A stretch of DNA of 64,000 nucleotides from Caldilineaceae bacterium (GTDB taxonomy: Bacteria > Chloroflexota > Anaerolineae > Caldilineales > Caldilineaceae), in NCBI GenBank assembly GCA_019637685.1, contig JAHBVF010000030.1, forward strand, positions 19,192-83,191, given 5' to 3'. Positions 41,301-48,946 of the stretch are shown in pieces. Position 1 is the stretch's first letter. The number at the start of each line of letters is the position of its first letter. Position numbers and translations under genes: made by a program. Under the pieces are notes generated by a model. The model saw nothing but the letters and a program-made list of their open reading frames with translations, had not been told where the DNA came from and did no database searches.

Positions 41301-41851
41301 TCCTCCACCGAATCGAAGCCGGATTTGGAGCCGAGCATAGAAAACCAGGGCGTCCAGATGTGGGCGGGAATCAGATAGCCTCTGGGGTCGTTTTCCAGCA
41401 CAATTTCAAGCAGGTCCCGGCTGTCCAGGCCAAGAATCGGGCGGCCATCCGAGCGGATATTGCCGATCTTTTCCAGGGTGGACTGCAACTTTGCCAGCGC
41501 GTCCAGCGAGGGCGCAAAGACGACATTGTGGACTTTGCGGGTACTGCCGTGGCGTTTGTAGATGTTGGAAATCTCGCCAGCCAGCAGAAAGCGCACAGTC
41601 CCCCGGCAGGCCGCGGGCACATCGTCCGCCACAGCCGCGGTATACTCCTCCTTCAGGCGGAAGAGCCCTTCCTCCGCGGGTTCCAATTTTTCCCGCATCT
41701 CCGCCAGCCAGCCGGGATGGGCAATGTCGCCCGTGCCCACCACATCCACGCCCTTCAACTGCGCCCATTTCCACAGGTGCTCGAAAGTCAGGTTCTTGCT
41801 GGTGGCCCGGCTGTAGTGGGAGTGGAGGTGAAGATCAGCGGTGAGGTGCAT
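38393..41851 (-). CDS. Endonuclease Q-like PHP domain fused to UvrD-type helicase
   Basis: A 1152-residue fusion. Residues 1-420 are a PHP-family nuclease of the TIGR00375/EndoQ kind: metal site ADLHLHSHYS, GTGDIAHPGW, LLAGEISNIYK, SNSDAHSPPKL and a zinc finger (KCAVAWEP, NGLCTVCGKP). Residues 490-1135 are an SF1A helicase: Walker A AGPGTGKTRT (about 510), ILAITFTNKAAAEMRERL, DEYQDVNPVQ (about 720), GDPDQAIYGFRGA, LRRNYRS, LMTLHAAKGLEFPVVF, RLLYVGMTRAR. EndoQ cuts 5' of deaminated bases, so cutting and unwinding may be coupled. Three stretches (431-474, 645-672, 944-953) are repeat-derived insertions. Start by the motif at ATG 41851. Confidence 0.85.
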   Translation of the reverse strand: MHLTADLHLHSHYSRATSKNLTFEHLWKWAQLKGVDVVGTGDIAHPGWLAEMREKLEPAEEGLFRLKEEYTAAVADDVPAACRGTVRFLLAGEISNIYKRHGSTRKVHNVVFAPSLDALAKLQSTLEKIGNIRSDGRPILGLDSRDLLEIVLENDPRGYLIPAHIWTPWFSMLGSKSGFDSVEECFGDLTPHIFALETGLSSDPRMNWRVSGLDSYTFVSNSDAHSPPKLAREATLFNTELCYDALFAALKSGDPAQFLGTLEFFPEEGKYHLDGHRKCAVAWEPPTTIAHNGLCTVCGKPVTVGTLHRIEELADRPLGYRPVGSPAFESLIPLPEILSEIEGVGAGSKRVQAQYFGLLERLGSELAILRQIPLEDIDAAGGPLLAEAVRRMRAGDVQAQAGYDGEYGVIRLFRDEADRLATVQGGLFRGEEISTQRRGDAKPQREKDSGLTGEEEPPTSAPSPHPLPVKERSAPFIPESHSPTSVAEWLAALNDAQRAAATHTGSPLVIVAGPGTGKTRTVTVRLAWLVQARGVAPASILAITFTNKAAAEMRERLVHLLGEATASAATVCTFHALGALLLREYAHAIGLAEDFVILDEDARLLLAKRAWPELSQREVNETLAQISQVKNRQGKDFTAEALRAEKFDFFRKVELLSENPLRESAQSASSAFLSLSNRYEAALAESHALDFDDLIARTVELLEKDAEVLSAVRARFPWITVDEYQDVNPVQHRLLKLLAGDGQRLTAIGDPDQAIYGFRGADYRYFASFPDDYPGATTLHLRRNYRSAQAILDAAQQVIARNPDRASLEIFSEFTQQVKLDSYAAATDKAEAEYVVHQIEQLVGGTSYFSLDSGRVADDTAPVNWAFGDFAVLYRLNSQSRLLVEAFERSGIPFQAVGQTSLYAQEPVREILAYLWLLHTPTSQVHWERVTGKSLPLGRGDAEKFDFSEKSNFLQHPQLAPLFAELAALSPLTARIERVAAFLAEKRADGFSAGESERIERLLRRAVPFGDDLRGFLEATALHSEADYYDPRADRVSLMTLHAAKGLEFPVVFVVGCEEGLLPYTPPGKGADAADAEVVDVEEERRLLYVGMTRARQKLVLIHAARRFLYGQAMENPRSRFVGDIETALLEVQTAARRARPPEAAQEQLRLF
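38994..39022. repeat. AAGTTCGACTTTT palindrome in frame in helicase gene, copy 1
   Basis: Perfect 13-base arms (38994-39006, 39010-39022) around CAG, inside the helicase coding region. The reading frame continues through it as EKFDFSEKSNF (residues 944-953), in the 2B subdomain. CTCCGCGTCCCCGCGTCCC follows on the right, as at other repeat copies. Confidence 0.8.
39836..39918. repeat. Composite repeat in frame in helicase gene, copy 2
   Basis: The palindrome AGAAGTTCGACTTTT (39885-39899) with its perfect complement at 39904-39918 is joined on the left to GCAGATGACGCAGATTGCGC (39840-39859), a different repeat word related to the palindromes at 21604 and 26885. Together they encode about 30 residues (FDFFRKVELLSENPLRESAQ and on) in the 1B subdomain without breaking the frame. 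Confidence 0.8.
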
Positions 41852-41963
41852 AGGATTCGGATTGGAGAGTAGGGACTGGTGATTGGGAACGTTTGTATTG
41901 TAACACAAGCTGACAACCTGTGGTCGACGGGCAGGCTACCAGCTTGCCGTACGCAGCACAAAA

Positions 41964-43241
41964 TTAGAAGCGCGGAAAGCGGAAGCGCAACGGCCAGCGA
42001 TAGCGCAGGGCCGCGCCTTCGGGGGTGGGGCGCACGCGGATGCGCCCGGTGATCCACCACGCGATAAGGATGAGAAGGCTGCCCACAGCAAAGATGGCCG
42101 TGTCTGGCACGCCAAGGCGCAGCATCCAGACGCCGATGAAAGGTGTAATCGCGCCACGCAGGCCGATAACTGTGGCCTGCACAGCCGCGTACTCAGCCAC
42201 TTTTTCTGGCTCGGCCAATTGGATGGACGTATTGATCAGCCCCAGGTCCATTCCCGCGGAGATGATGCCCTGGGCAATGAAAGCCGGCAGGAGCATCCAG
42301 CCGTTCGTCGCCCAGATATAGGAAAAGGGGACGAAGAAGGCAATAAGCAGATTGATGCGCATGACCCACGGGCCGCCCCGCTTGTCCACAGCCCCGCCCC
42401 AATAGAGAAAACCCAACAGCCAGAAGGCGGACTGGGCCAGCCCCAGCAGCCCGATTTGGGTGTAGGAAAGGTGCAGGCGATCCACCTGGACCACCGGGTA
42501 GAGGGCGAAGCCGAGCAGCGCGCCCAGACCGTAGACGGTGAAGCTGAGCAGGTGCAGGGCAAAAGGGCGATTGGTACGCACAATTTCGAGCAACCCTGCG
42601 AAAGTCTTTGTCTGACGGGGCGGCAGGGGGCCTTCGTCCACCTGGATACGGTTAAAAAAGGCGGTGGCAAGAATACCCATGGCCCCGGCCAGAGGAAAGA
42701 GAATCTGATAGCCCCAGGTGTCCAGCGCCCAGCCAGCAAAGGGAGTGATGGCGACAACCATCGCTGTCATGCCCAGACGCACAAGGCTGAGGACTTTGCC
42801 TCGAATTTCTTCTGGATAAATTACCTGAACAATACGGGTATACGCGGGTGAGGGGAAGGCTTCCAGGAACCAAAAAACGCCGATGAGCAGCACCAGCCAG
42901 GGAATCTGCTTGACCAGGCCGACGAAGAGAAAGATCGCTCTGGCCGCGTACCAGCAGGCCACGGCAAAGCTCTTTGTGCGCCGTTGTCGCATAATAATAA
43001 TGCTGAAGGAGGTGAGGATCGACCCCAGATAGGTTTGGGAGGTATAGAGGGCCAGCATCTCCGTCGACGCGCCCAGATTGCGCAGGACGACCGGAATAAA
43101 TTGGAGAGCAGCGCCGAAGAAGACGCCGTAGGCCATCGCGCCCCACAGGTCCAGCAGAGCGTTGCGGCGGACAAGGGGCGGGGCGTTGCGTAGATACGCG
43201 GGCAAAAACGAGCGGGCAGGGGTTTCGTTGTGTATAGGCAA
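41964..43241 (-). CDS. Major facilitator superfamily transporter
   Basis: A 425-residue protein with about twelve membrane segments, for example MAYGVFFGAALQFIPVVL, AIFLFVGLVKQIPWLVLLIG and WLLGFLYWGGAVDKRGG, the last with the loop pattern between helices typical of MFS proteins. A cytoplasmic loop near the middle (RIQVDEGPLPPRQTKTF) divides two six-helix halves. The substrate cannot be told. It lies alone, 110 bases downstream in the same direction is the helicase gene. Confidence 0.8.
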   Translation of the reverse strand: MPIHNETPARSFLPAYLRNAPPLVRRNALLDLWGAMAYGVFFGAALQFIPVVLRNLGASTEMLALYTSQTYLGSILTSFSIIIMRQRRTKSFAVACWYAARAIFLFVGLVKQIPWLVLLIGVFWFLEAFPSPAYTRIVQVIYPEEIRGKVLSLVRLGMTAMVVAITPFAGWALDTWGYQILFPLAGAMGILATAFFNRIQVDEGPLPPRQTKTFAGLLEIVRTNRPFALHLLSFTVYGLGALLGFALYPVVQVDRLHLSYTQIGLLGLAQSAFWLLGFLYWGGAVDKRGGPWVMRINLLIAFFVPFSYIWATNGWMLLPAFIAQGIISAGMDLGLINTSIQLAEPEKVAEYAAVQATVIGLRGAITPFIGVWMLRLGVPDTAIFAVGSLLILIAWWITGRIRVRPTPEGAALRYRWPLRFRFPRF

Positions 43242-43424
43242 GACGGCGGTCCAATCCAGCGGGTGAAGGGCAAAGTCTTGCTATTGTCGCCGGAAGGGGG
43301 GAATGTGGCAAGTTGCCGGTGGCGGTGTTTAAGTGTACTTTGAGAGTGCAAGCACCTTTCCCGTTCGCCGACATCTACAGCGACCGCCGGTAAAATCAGC
43401 CGAACCCAGGGGAGTACAACAAAA

Positions 43425-43910
43425 TTGGTCAAACCAACCGGACCAAAATCATCCATCTCCCCACACATTTTGGCAGATTCGTCTTCTTCGCCCGGAACCT
43501 ACGCGCTCATTCTGGAAAGCCAAACGAGTCAGGTTGTCCAGATAGGCCGCTGGTCTGCAATTGAGATTCAACCCGGCTATTACGTGTACATCGGCAGCGC
43601 CTTTGGCCCCGGTGGGGTGCGGGCGCGGGTGGCACGCCATTTCCGCCTGGAAAAGTCCGATCACTGGCATATCGATTATCTGCGCAGATATCTCTCGCCG
43701 CTGGGCGTCTGGGTTTGCCATTCACCCGCCCGCTTGGAGCATTGCTGGGCGGGTAGGCTGAGTGTTGCCGAGGGGTATGCACCGCTGCCTGGCTTTGGCT
43801 GTAGCGACTGTCGTTGTCACAGCCACCTGTTTCACGCCGATGAGCTGGAAAATCTCGCTGTGCTATTGCGCGATGGCTCTGGGGAGATTGAGTGGTGGCC
43901 TTGTGGGTAG
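43425..43910 (+). CDS. DUF123 GIY-YIG nuclease-family protein
   Basis: A 161-residue protein. The GIY-YIG core is visible as GTYALIL, then GYYVYIGSAFGPGGVRARVARH with Gly, Tyr and Arg of the active site, and HWHIDYLRRY. The end FGCSDCRCHSHLFH has Cys and His that may hold zinc. DUF123 proteins occur alone or fused to endonuclease III and are probably DNA-repair nucleases. The start is a TTG at 43425 with AGGGGAG upstream; it may begin a little later. It is divergent to the MFS gene. Confidence 0.78.
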   Translation: MVKPTGPKSSISPHILADSSSSPGTYALILESQTSQVVQIGRWSAIEIQPGYYVYIGSAFGPGGVRARVARHFRLEKSDHWHIDYLRRYLSPLGVWVCHSPARLEHCWAGRLSVAEGYAPLPGFGCSDCRCHSHLFHADELENLAVLLRDGSGEIEWWPCG

Positions 43911-44058
43911 GGTCCCCCACTGCTCCGACTGATTCACAAAAGCCACATAAATCCTTCATGGCCTCCACATAGACAGAGCGCATGCTCTTGGTAGTGGCAC
44001 CAAGCTAATAGAGACTACGGCAATACTAAACACCCGCCCACTTCAATCGCGCGTTTGG

Positions 44059-44087
44059 TTGACAGCCATTTCGGGTGAGGGTACAAT
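44059..44087 (+). promoter_or_regulatory. Promoter of the MazF-type toxin-antitoxin operon
   Basis: TTGACA (44059-44064), exactly 17 bases, then TACAAT (44082-44087), 80 bases before the antitoxin start. Inverted or direct repeats for autoregulation are not evident. Confidence 0.7.
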
Positions 44088-44167
44088 CGATTCATCCGAA
44101 AGCAAGATGACGCCATAACGGGAGGACACTTCCTAAACCGACGACTTTTTCTGGCGAGGCAGACAAT

Positions 44168-44404
44168 ATGACCACAACGACAATACGTGAACAATTGACC
44201 AGACAGATCGACAGTTTGCCCGATGATCTTGTGGAACAGATCGCAGATTTTGCCCTGTTTATGATGGCAAAACGACAAATCACGCCCACGTATGAGGATT
44301 GGGGCAGCAACCAGTGGCAAAGTTTCGCACTTGACCAACTCTTCCGCGAGGAGGACGAGGTTGTCTATTCCCTGGCCGATGCAAAAGAAGTTTATAAGCC
44401 ATGA
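44168..44404 (+). CDS. Antitoxin of a MazF-type pair
   Basis: A 78-residue protein: IREQLTRQIDSLPDDLVEQIADFALFM is the DUF2281-like pattern of small antitoxins, which bind the partner with the acidic C-terminus (FREEDEVVYSLADAKEVYKP). It lies directly upstream of the toxin and overlaps it by ATGA (44401-44404). The pair would be self-regulated from the promoter at 44059. DNA binding is not evident from sequence. Confidence 0.75.
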   Translation: MTTTTIREQLTRQIDSLPDDLVEQIADFALFMMAKRQITPTYEDWGSNQWQSFALDQLFREEDEVVYSLADAKEVYKP

Positions 44405-44742
44405 AACCCGGCGATATCGTTCTGATTCGCTTTCCCCAGGCTGATTTACAGGCTGGAAAACTGCGCCCGGCTTTGGTTGTTGCCATAGCGCCCGGACGCC
44501 ATGCGGATTTGCTGCTTTCGCTGATTTCTTCGCGCACGTACCAGGCAGCCCCGAAATTTGATGAGTTCATCGAATCCACTGACGCTGACTTTGCGGGTAC
44601 TGGTCTGAAAGCTCGTTCTGTTGTCCGGTTGGCCCGTCTTGCCAGCGTGGAAACCTCTGCCATCAATGCACGGCTCGGCACTATCTCACCCCAACGTTTA
44701 CAACAGATCACAGAACGTCTGGCTGATTGGCCACGAAAATAA
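44401..44742 (+). CDS. PemK/MazF-family toxin
   Basis: A 113-residue protein with the MazF fold signature MKPGDIVLIRFPQADLQAGKLRPALVV, the Arg-Pro-Ala turn carrying catalytic-site residues, and later LKARSVVRLARLASVE with the other conserved Arg. MazF proteins cut mRNA at short specific sites. Directly follows its antitoxin, overlapping by 4 bases. Confidence 0.82.
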   Translation: MKPGDIVLIRFPQADLQAGKLRPALVVAIAPGRHADLLLSLISSRTYQAAPKFDEFIESTDADFAGTGLKARSVVRLARLASVETSAINARLGTISPQRLQQITERLADWPRK

Positions 44743-44789
44743 CTGGTTTTGGGCTTCCCCCTCATGTCGGCAAGCCACCTTCCTCTGCC

Positions 44790-45563
44790 CTACTCCTCCC
44801 AGCGCCGATCCGTCACTGAGTATCCCCCATCCACCACAACTGTTGTGGCGGTGACGAAGTCGGATGCGGACGAGGCCAGGAAGATAGCCGCGCCCGCCAG
44901 ATCGTCCGGCGTGCCCAGACGGCGGGCGGGTGTCTTGTGGCGGATTTCATCGCCCAGCGGCCCGTCGAGCAGCGCCCGGTTCAGGTCGGTCTTGTGCCAG
45001 CCGGGCAGGAGTGCGTTGACCTGAATGTTGTGCTCGCCCAGTTCCACGCCCAAGCCCCGGGTCAAGCCCACCATTCCGGTCTTGGCCGCGGCGTAGTTGA
45101 CCAGATTGGGCGGCCCCAGCAGGGAATACATGGAGCCGATGTTGATGATTTTGCCGCCTCGCCCGCCCGCTACCATCGCTTTGGCCGCAGCCCGTGCGCA
45201 GAAGAAAGAGCCGGTCAGATGGGTCTCCAGCACCGCGTTCCAGTCCTCGGTGGACATTTCCAGCACAGCCACCCGTCGGGCAATCCCCGCGTTGTTGACC
45301 AGAATGTCCAGGCTGCCAAAGCGGGCCACAATATCAGCCACGGCCTGATCCACCGCCTGCTCATCCCGCACATCCAATTCGATAACCGCGTGGCCGTCAC
45401 CCAATTCAGCGGCAATGGCCGCATTCTTGTCCGGGTTGCGCCCGGTGACGACGACAGTCGCGCCGTGCGCTTTGAAGCCCAGAGCAATCGAGCGCCCGAT
45501 GCCACCGTTGCCGCCGGTGATCAGTGCCACCCGGCCAGCCAGGGAAAAGAGGGGAGATGTCAT
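44790..45563 (-). CDS. SDR-family oxidoreductase (gluconate 5-dehydrogenase-like)
   Basis: A 257-residue classical short-chain dehydrogenase: NAD(P) loop ITGGNGGIGRS, NNAGIARR, IINIGSMYSLLG with the catalytic Ser, and NYAAAKTGM with the catalytic Tyr and Lys. PGWHKTDLN and the end VVVDGGYSV are as in 2-deoxy-gluconate or 5-keto-gluconate reductases. It may serve the sugar-acid metabolism also represented at 2012-4823 and 61807-63830. ATG 45563 starts the family motif; a palindrome lies 25 bases upstream. Confidence 0.82.
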   Translation of the reverse strand: MTSPLFSLAGRVALITGGNGGIGRSIALGFKAHGATVVVTGRNPDKNAAIAAELGDGHAVIELDVRDEQAVDQAVADIVARFGSLDILVNNAGIARRVAVLEMSTEDWNAVLETHLTGSFFCARAAAKAMVAGGRGGKIINIGSMYSLLGPPNLVNYAAAKTGMVGLTRGLGVELGEHNIQVNALLPGWHKTDLNRALLDGPLGDEIRHKTPARRLGTPDDLAGAAIFLASSASDFVTATTVVVDGGYSVTDRRWEE

Positions 45564-45588
45564 AAATATTTTCTCACTTTCTGTGGAT

Positions 45589-45611
45589 GTCGGCCGCGCA
45601 GCGCGGCCGAC
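45589..45611. repeat. GTCGGCCGCGC palindrome upstream of SDR
   Basis: Perfect 11-base arms around a single A (45589-45599, 45601-45611). A strong hairpin in the 5' leader of the SDR gene; could also be an operator. Confidence 0.5.
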
Positions 45612-45657
45612 ACGAATCAATCAGCAAATTCGTTACAAAAGCTGACAAAACAAAAAA

Positions 45658-45690
45658 CAAGAAGCCGGACTTGTGGGTCCGACTTCTTGC
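45658..45690. terminator. Hairpin CAAGAAGCCGGA
   Basis: 12-bp stem with one mismatch (45658-45669 with 45678-45689). A run of A residues on the left would be a T tract on the minus strand, so it may stop the DUF4258 gene at 45806. The remainder of the gap holds no gene. Confidence 0.55.
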
Positions 45691-45805
45691 GTACTCTGGC
45701 AGGCAAAATGGGCCGACAGCAATAGAATGAGGAAAGGCTACACATAACACCGCGCCTAACAACCGCACGGGTTTTTAGAAATGACGGGAGACCGGGAGGT
45801 TGATA

Positions 45806-46117
45806 TCAATGAAGAGTCCGTGACCTGATCTCCCACTTGACCTTCTGGCGAATTCCTTTCAGCCCTCGACGATTTCGATAAACAGTGATGATATTTTGAC
45901 CGCATCGATCCAGGAGAACCGTTGTTCCTTCCAGGCGTCGCACCCGCTTTCTGTCGGTTTTGGGAATATCGTTGTAACGCAGAAAACAGTGCAACACCCC
46001 ACCGCTCCGCACCCGGCAGCCAAACTGGAGAACATACTCCACATCTTCAGTCGACAGGTTGCGTTGCGCCATACGTGTGACAGCGTGATTGGATAGTTCG
46101 ACTGTTTCTTGCCACAT
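45806..46117 (-). CDS. DUF4258 domain protein
   Basis: A 103-residue protein. The DUF4258 signature is LSNHAVTRMAQRNLSTEDVEYVLQFG, followed by a beta sheet (TVLLDRCGQNIITVYRN). These proteins resemble RelE-type RNases and are often annotated as toxins, but no antitoxin gene is present on either side. AAGGAG precedes ATG 46117 by 7 bases, which decides it against the GTG at 46123. Function not known. Confidence 0.72.
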   Translation of the reverse strand: MWQETVELSNHAVTRMAQRNLSTEDVEYVLQFGCRVRSGGVLHCFLRYNDIPKTDRKRVRRLEGTTVLLDRCGQNIITVYRNRRGLKGIRQKVKWEIRSRTLH

Positions 46118-46363
46118 AGCCACGCTCCTTAGGAGTTATGCTGTCGGCCCATCTATGTATATGTATGCAAGAGTGTGAAGGTAGGATACACGAAATCTCC
46201 ATTTTTTTCAATAGCCAATTCCGTAATTTTTCAAGCCTTCCCTCCACAGACGCACGTCTCTGCGTGCTGAATCCTGCTTCTCCGCCCGCATTCTATTCTT
46301 ATCCGTTCTGGTGTACAATAGGGCTGTTTGTAATTTCATTCACAATAACAGTCTGGCTCTCCT

Positions 46364-47104
46364 ATGCCTGAAAATTCTGTCGCTTTTTACCTGATCACCG
46401 CCTTTGTCATTTTTCTCATCGGTGTTTCCAAAGGAGGGTTGGGCGGCGCGGCGGGTGCAGCCGCCACCCCCTTGATGGCGCTGGTGATGCCTGTGGAGCA
46501 GGTGCTGGGGCTGATGCTTCCCCTGCTGATGATGGCCGACGTCTTCGCTGTGGCCTCCCACTGGCGGCGCTGGGACAACCGGCTGCTCCTTCTCCTCGTG
46601 CCCGCTTCGCTCATCGGTATCACCGCGGGCACAGTGCTGCTCACAAGCATCTCACCGGAGGCGCTGCGCAAGGGGCTGGCAATCATTGTCCTGCTGTTTA
46701 TTGCGTACAAACTCTTCGAGACCCGCATCCAGGCCGCTGTGACATACCAGCCCCGGCCCTGGCACGGTGTCTTCACCGGCGCGGTCGCGGGATTCACGTC
46801 CACCCTGGCCCACACGGGGGGACCGCCGGTCGCCATCTATCTGCTCATGCAGCAGGTGACGCCCCGGGTCTTTGTCGCCACCAGCGCGATCTATTTTGCC
46901 ATTATCAATTGGCTGAAAGTGCCCTATTACATCTACGCCGGTGTGTTGGACCTGAACCAATTGCGCCAGGTGATTTGGCTGTTGCCGCTGATACCCCTGA
47001 GCGTCCTGGTCGGGCGCTGGCTCTCCACCCGCATCGACAAAAAGACCTTCGAGCGGGTAATTATCGGGCTGCTGGCCGCGTCTGCCGTGCTGTTGCTGCG
47101 CTAA
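46364..47104 (+). CDS. TauE/SafE sulfite exporter family membrane protein
   Basis: A 246-residue protein with about eight membrane segments in two halves, each with the family's Gly-rich motif: LIGVSKGGLGGAAGAAATP near the start and VAGFTSTLAHTGGPPVAIYLL in the second half. Family members export sulfite, sulfonates or other organic anions. It is 33 bases before a small conserved gene and may form an operon with it and the aminotransferase. Confidence 0.85.
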   Translation: MPENSVAFYLITAFVIFLIGVSKGGLGGAAGAAATPLMALVMPVEQVLGLMLPLLMMADVFAVASHWRRWDNRLLLLLVPASLIGITAGTVLLTSISPEALRKGLAIIVLLFIAYKLFETRIQAAVTYQPRPWHGVFTGAVAGFTSTLAHTGGPPVAIYLLMQQVTPRVFVATSAIYFAIINWLKVPYYIYAGVLDLNQLRQVIWLLPLIPLSVLVGRWLSTRIDKKTFERVIIGLLAASAVLLLR

Positions 47105-47137
47105 AGTCAAACTCACTCGTTCCGAAAGGACATTCCC

Positions 47138-47437
47138 ATGAACCTCGCCGATTTCAAAGCCACCCTTTCCCAAGCCGCGCCGCCTCCGGGCCTGGCCGCA
47201 CCGCTTCTGGCCCTCTGGCTGGACGGCAAGGACGATTGGGATGCCTCCCACGACGCGCTGCAAGACCAACCCGACGGCAACGGTTCGGCCTGGGTCCACG
47301 CCTATCTCCACCGCAAGGAGGGCGACCCGGCCAACGCCCGCTACTGGTATCGTCGGGCAAACAAACCCGAATCCAGCGCGACACTGGCCGAGGAGTGGGA
47401 CGCCATCGCCACCGCATTGCTGGCGGACGCCCCGTGA
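47138..47437 (+). CDS. Conserved hypothetical protein
   Basis: A 99-residue protein whose middle reads ALWLDGKDDWDASHDALQDQ and GSAWVHAYLHRKEGDPANARYWYRRA, a pattern I have seen as a widespread uncharacterised bacterial family. It is helical, cytoplasmic and has no known function. Its TGA overlaps the GTG start of the next gene (47434-47437), so the two are translationally coupled. Confidence 0.75.
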   Translation: MNLADFKATLSQAAPPPGLAAPLLALWLDGKDDWDASHDALQDQPDGNGSAWVHAYLHRKEGDPANARYWYRRANKPESSATLAEEWDAIATALLADAP

Positions 47438-48615
47438 GCGGGCCGTCCCTGGCCCCCAGCCTGGCCGACGTCCAGCCGTCGCTGATCCGGGAGCTGGCAA
47501 ATGTGGCCTTTGGGATGGAGGGTGTGCTGCGCCTGCAATTCGGCGAATCCAACCTGCCCACGCCGGACTATATTGTGGCCGCGGTCAGCCAGGCCATCGC
47601 CGACGGCTACACCTTTTACACGGAAAACGCGGGGCTGCCCAGCCTACGCGACGCCATCGCCGCCAAGTATGCCCAACTTCACCGCGTGGCCCTGGACCCG
47701 GCGCGGGAGGTACTGATCACCGCATCGGGGGTGCAGGCGCTGAATGTCTCCATCCGCTGCGTCATCGACTACGGCGACGAAGCGCTGGTGCTCAGCCCCA
47801 ACTGGCCCAACGGTTCGGCGATTGTGGAGATGTTCGGGGCGCGGGCGCGGGAGATACCCCTCGTGCGCCAGGGCGACCGCTATACGATTGATTTCGATGC
47901 ACTGGCCGCGGCCCTCACCCCCCGCACCCGGCTGCTGATCTACACATCTCCCTCCAATCCCCTGGGCTGGGTGGCGACAGTGACCGAGCAACAGGCGCTG
48001 CTGGATTTCTGCCGCGCCCACAATCTGTGGCTGCTGGCCGATGAAGTCTACGAGCGACTCTACTACGGCAGTTCAAAGGGGGGCGGAACAGTCGCCCCTT
48101 CCATCCTGCGCCTGTGCAGCTGGGAGGACGCGGTGATTGTCGTCCAGTCCTTCTCCAAAAGCTACCGGATGACCGGCTGGCGGCTGGGCTGGGTGGTCAG
48201 CCGGGCTGATCTGATTGCAAAGGCATCCCAACTCAACGAATTTATCGTCTCCCACGCGGCGTCGATGATCCAAAAAGCGGGGGAGGCAGCCCTGGCCCAG
48301 GGCGACGACGAAATCGCGGGAATGGTGGAACTGTTCCACGAGCGGATGAGCTTCTGCTACGACGCGCTGGCGTCGGTCCCGCGCATCTCCCTCTCCAAGC
48401 CGGAGGGCGCGTTCTATCTCTTCCCCCAGATCGACGGGGTGGAAAATTCGTTTGAATTTGCGTTGGCGCTGCTGAAGGAGGAAAGAGTCGCGGTTGCGCC
48501 GGGCAATGCCTTTGGCAACGGCGGCGAAGGGGCCATCCGCATCTGCTATGCGCCGGGGATGGAAGTGCTGGAACCGGCGATGGCGCGGTTTGTCAGGTTT
48601 GTGGAGCGGTTTTGA
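47434..48615 (+). CDS. Class I/II aminotransferase
   Basis: A 393-residue fold-type I PLP enzyme. GFAV-like start text LRLQFGESNLPTPDYIVAA, then YTFYTENAGLPSLRDAIAA, ITASGVQALNVSI, the cofactor-binding SPSNPLGWV, LADEVYERLYY, and the Schiff-base Lys in SFSKSYRMTGWRLGW. The C-terminal Arg is in GAIRICYAPG. It transfers amino groups between amino acids and keto acids, perhaps aspartate or aromatic ones; aromatic specificity would complement the tyrA and pheA steps. The start is GTG 47434, since the upstream open frame belongs to the previous genes in other frames. Confidence 0.85.
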   Translation: MSGPSLAPSLADVQPSLIRELANVAFGMEGVLRLQFGESNLPTPDYIVAAVSQAIADGYTFYTENAGLPSLRDAIAAKYAQLHRVALDPAREVLITASGVQALNVSIRCVIDYGDEALVLSPNWPNGSAIVEMFGARAREIPLVRQGDRYTIDFDALAAALTPRTRLLIYTSPSNPLGWVATVTEQQALLDFCRAHNLWLLADEVYERLYYGSSKGGGTVAPSILRLCSWEDAVIVVQSFSKSYRMTGWRLGWVVSRADLIAKASQLNEFIVSHAASMIQKAGEAALAQGDDEIAGMVELFHERMSFCYDALASVPRISLSKPEGAFYLFPQIDGVENSFEFALALLKEERVAVAPGNAFGNGGEGAIRICYAPGMEVLEPAMARFVRFVERF

Positions 48616-48649
48616 CTTTGGAATGAGTCGCCCACAAAATGGAGTGGAG

Positions 48650-48931
48650 TTAGTCGATCAAAGTTCCTTTTGTCTTGGCATGTTCCATATATTTGACCAC
48701 GCGGGATTTTTTCTGCTCAATTGCTTCCACATTATGGCTTTGTTCAATAATTCCGCGCCCTTCGAGCAGTTGGAGAACTGCCATCAAATCAGAAACTTCC
48801 CGCGCAATTTCTTCCGCATTTGTCGTATTAATACCGCCCTGTAAACCGAACCGCAAAGCCTTGGCAACCGCTTGCTGAACTTCTGCGCACTCTTCGGCCA
48901 AACAGACCAGAAGATGTTCTGTTGTATTCAT
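48650..48931 (-). CDS. MazG-like nucleotide pyrophosphohydrolase
   Basis: A 93-residue all-alpha protein. LAEECAEVQQAVAKALRFG carries the EExxE metal motif of MazG-type NTP pyrophosphatases and EVSDLMAVLQLLEGRG the second acidic pair. These enzymes hydrolyse nucleoside triphosphates to monophosphates. Single, short version of the kind seen in phages and bacteria; no partner is nearby. Confidence 0.75.
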   Translation of the reverse strand: MNTTEHLLVCLAEECAEVQQAVAKALRFGLQGGINTTNAEEIAREVSDLMAVLQLLEGRGIIEQSHNVEAIEQKKSRVVKYMEHAKTKGTLID

Positions 48932-48946
48932 TTCAATATCCCATCA

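Noticed and set aside
46909..47433. N-terminal extension of the aminotransferase frame
   Set aside because: It overlaps TauE and the hypothetical gene in other frames, and the family begins at the GTG 47434.
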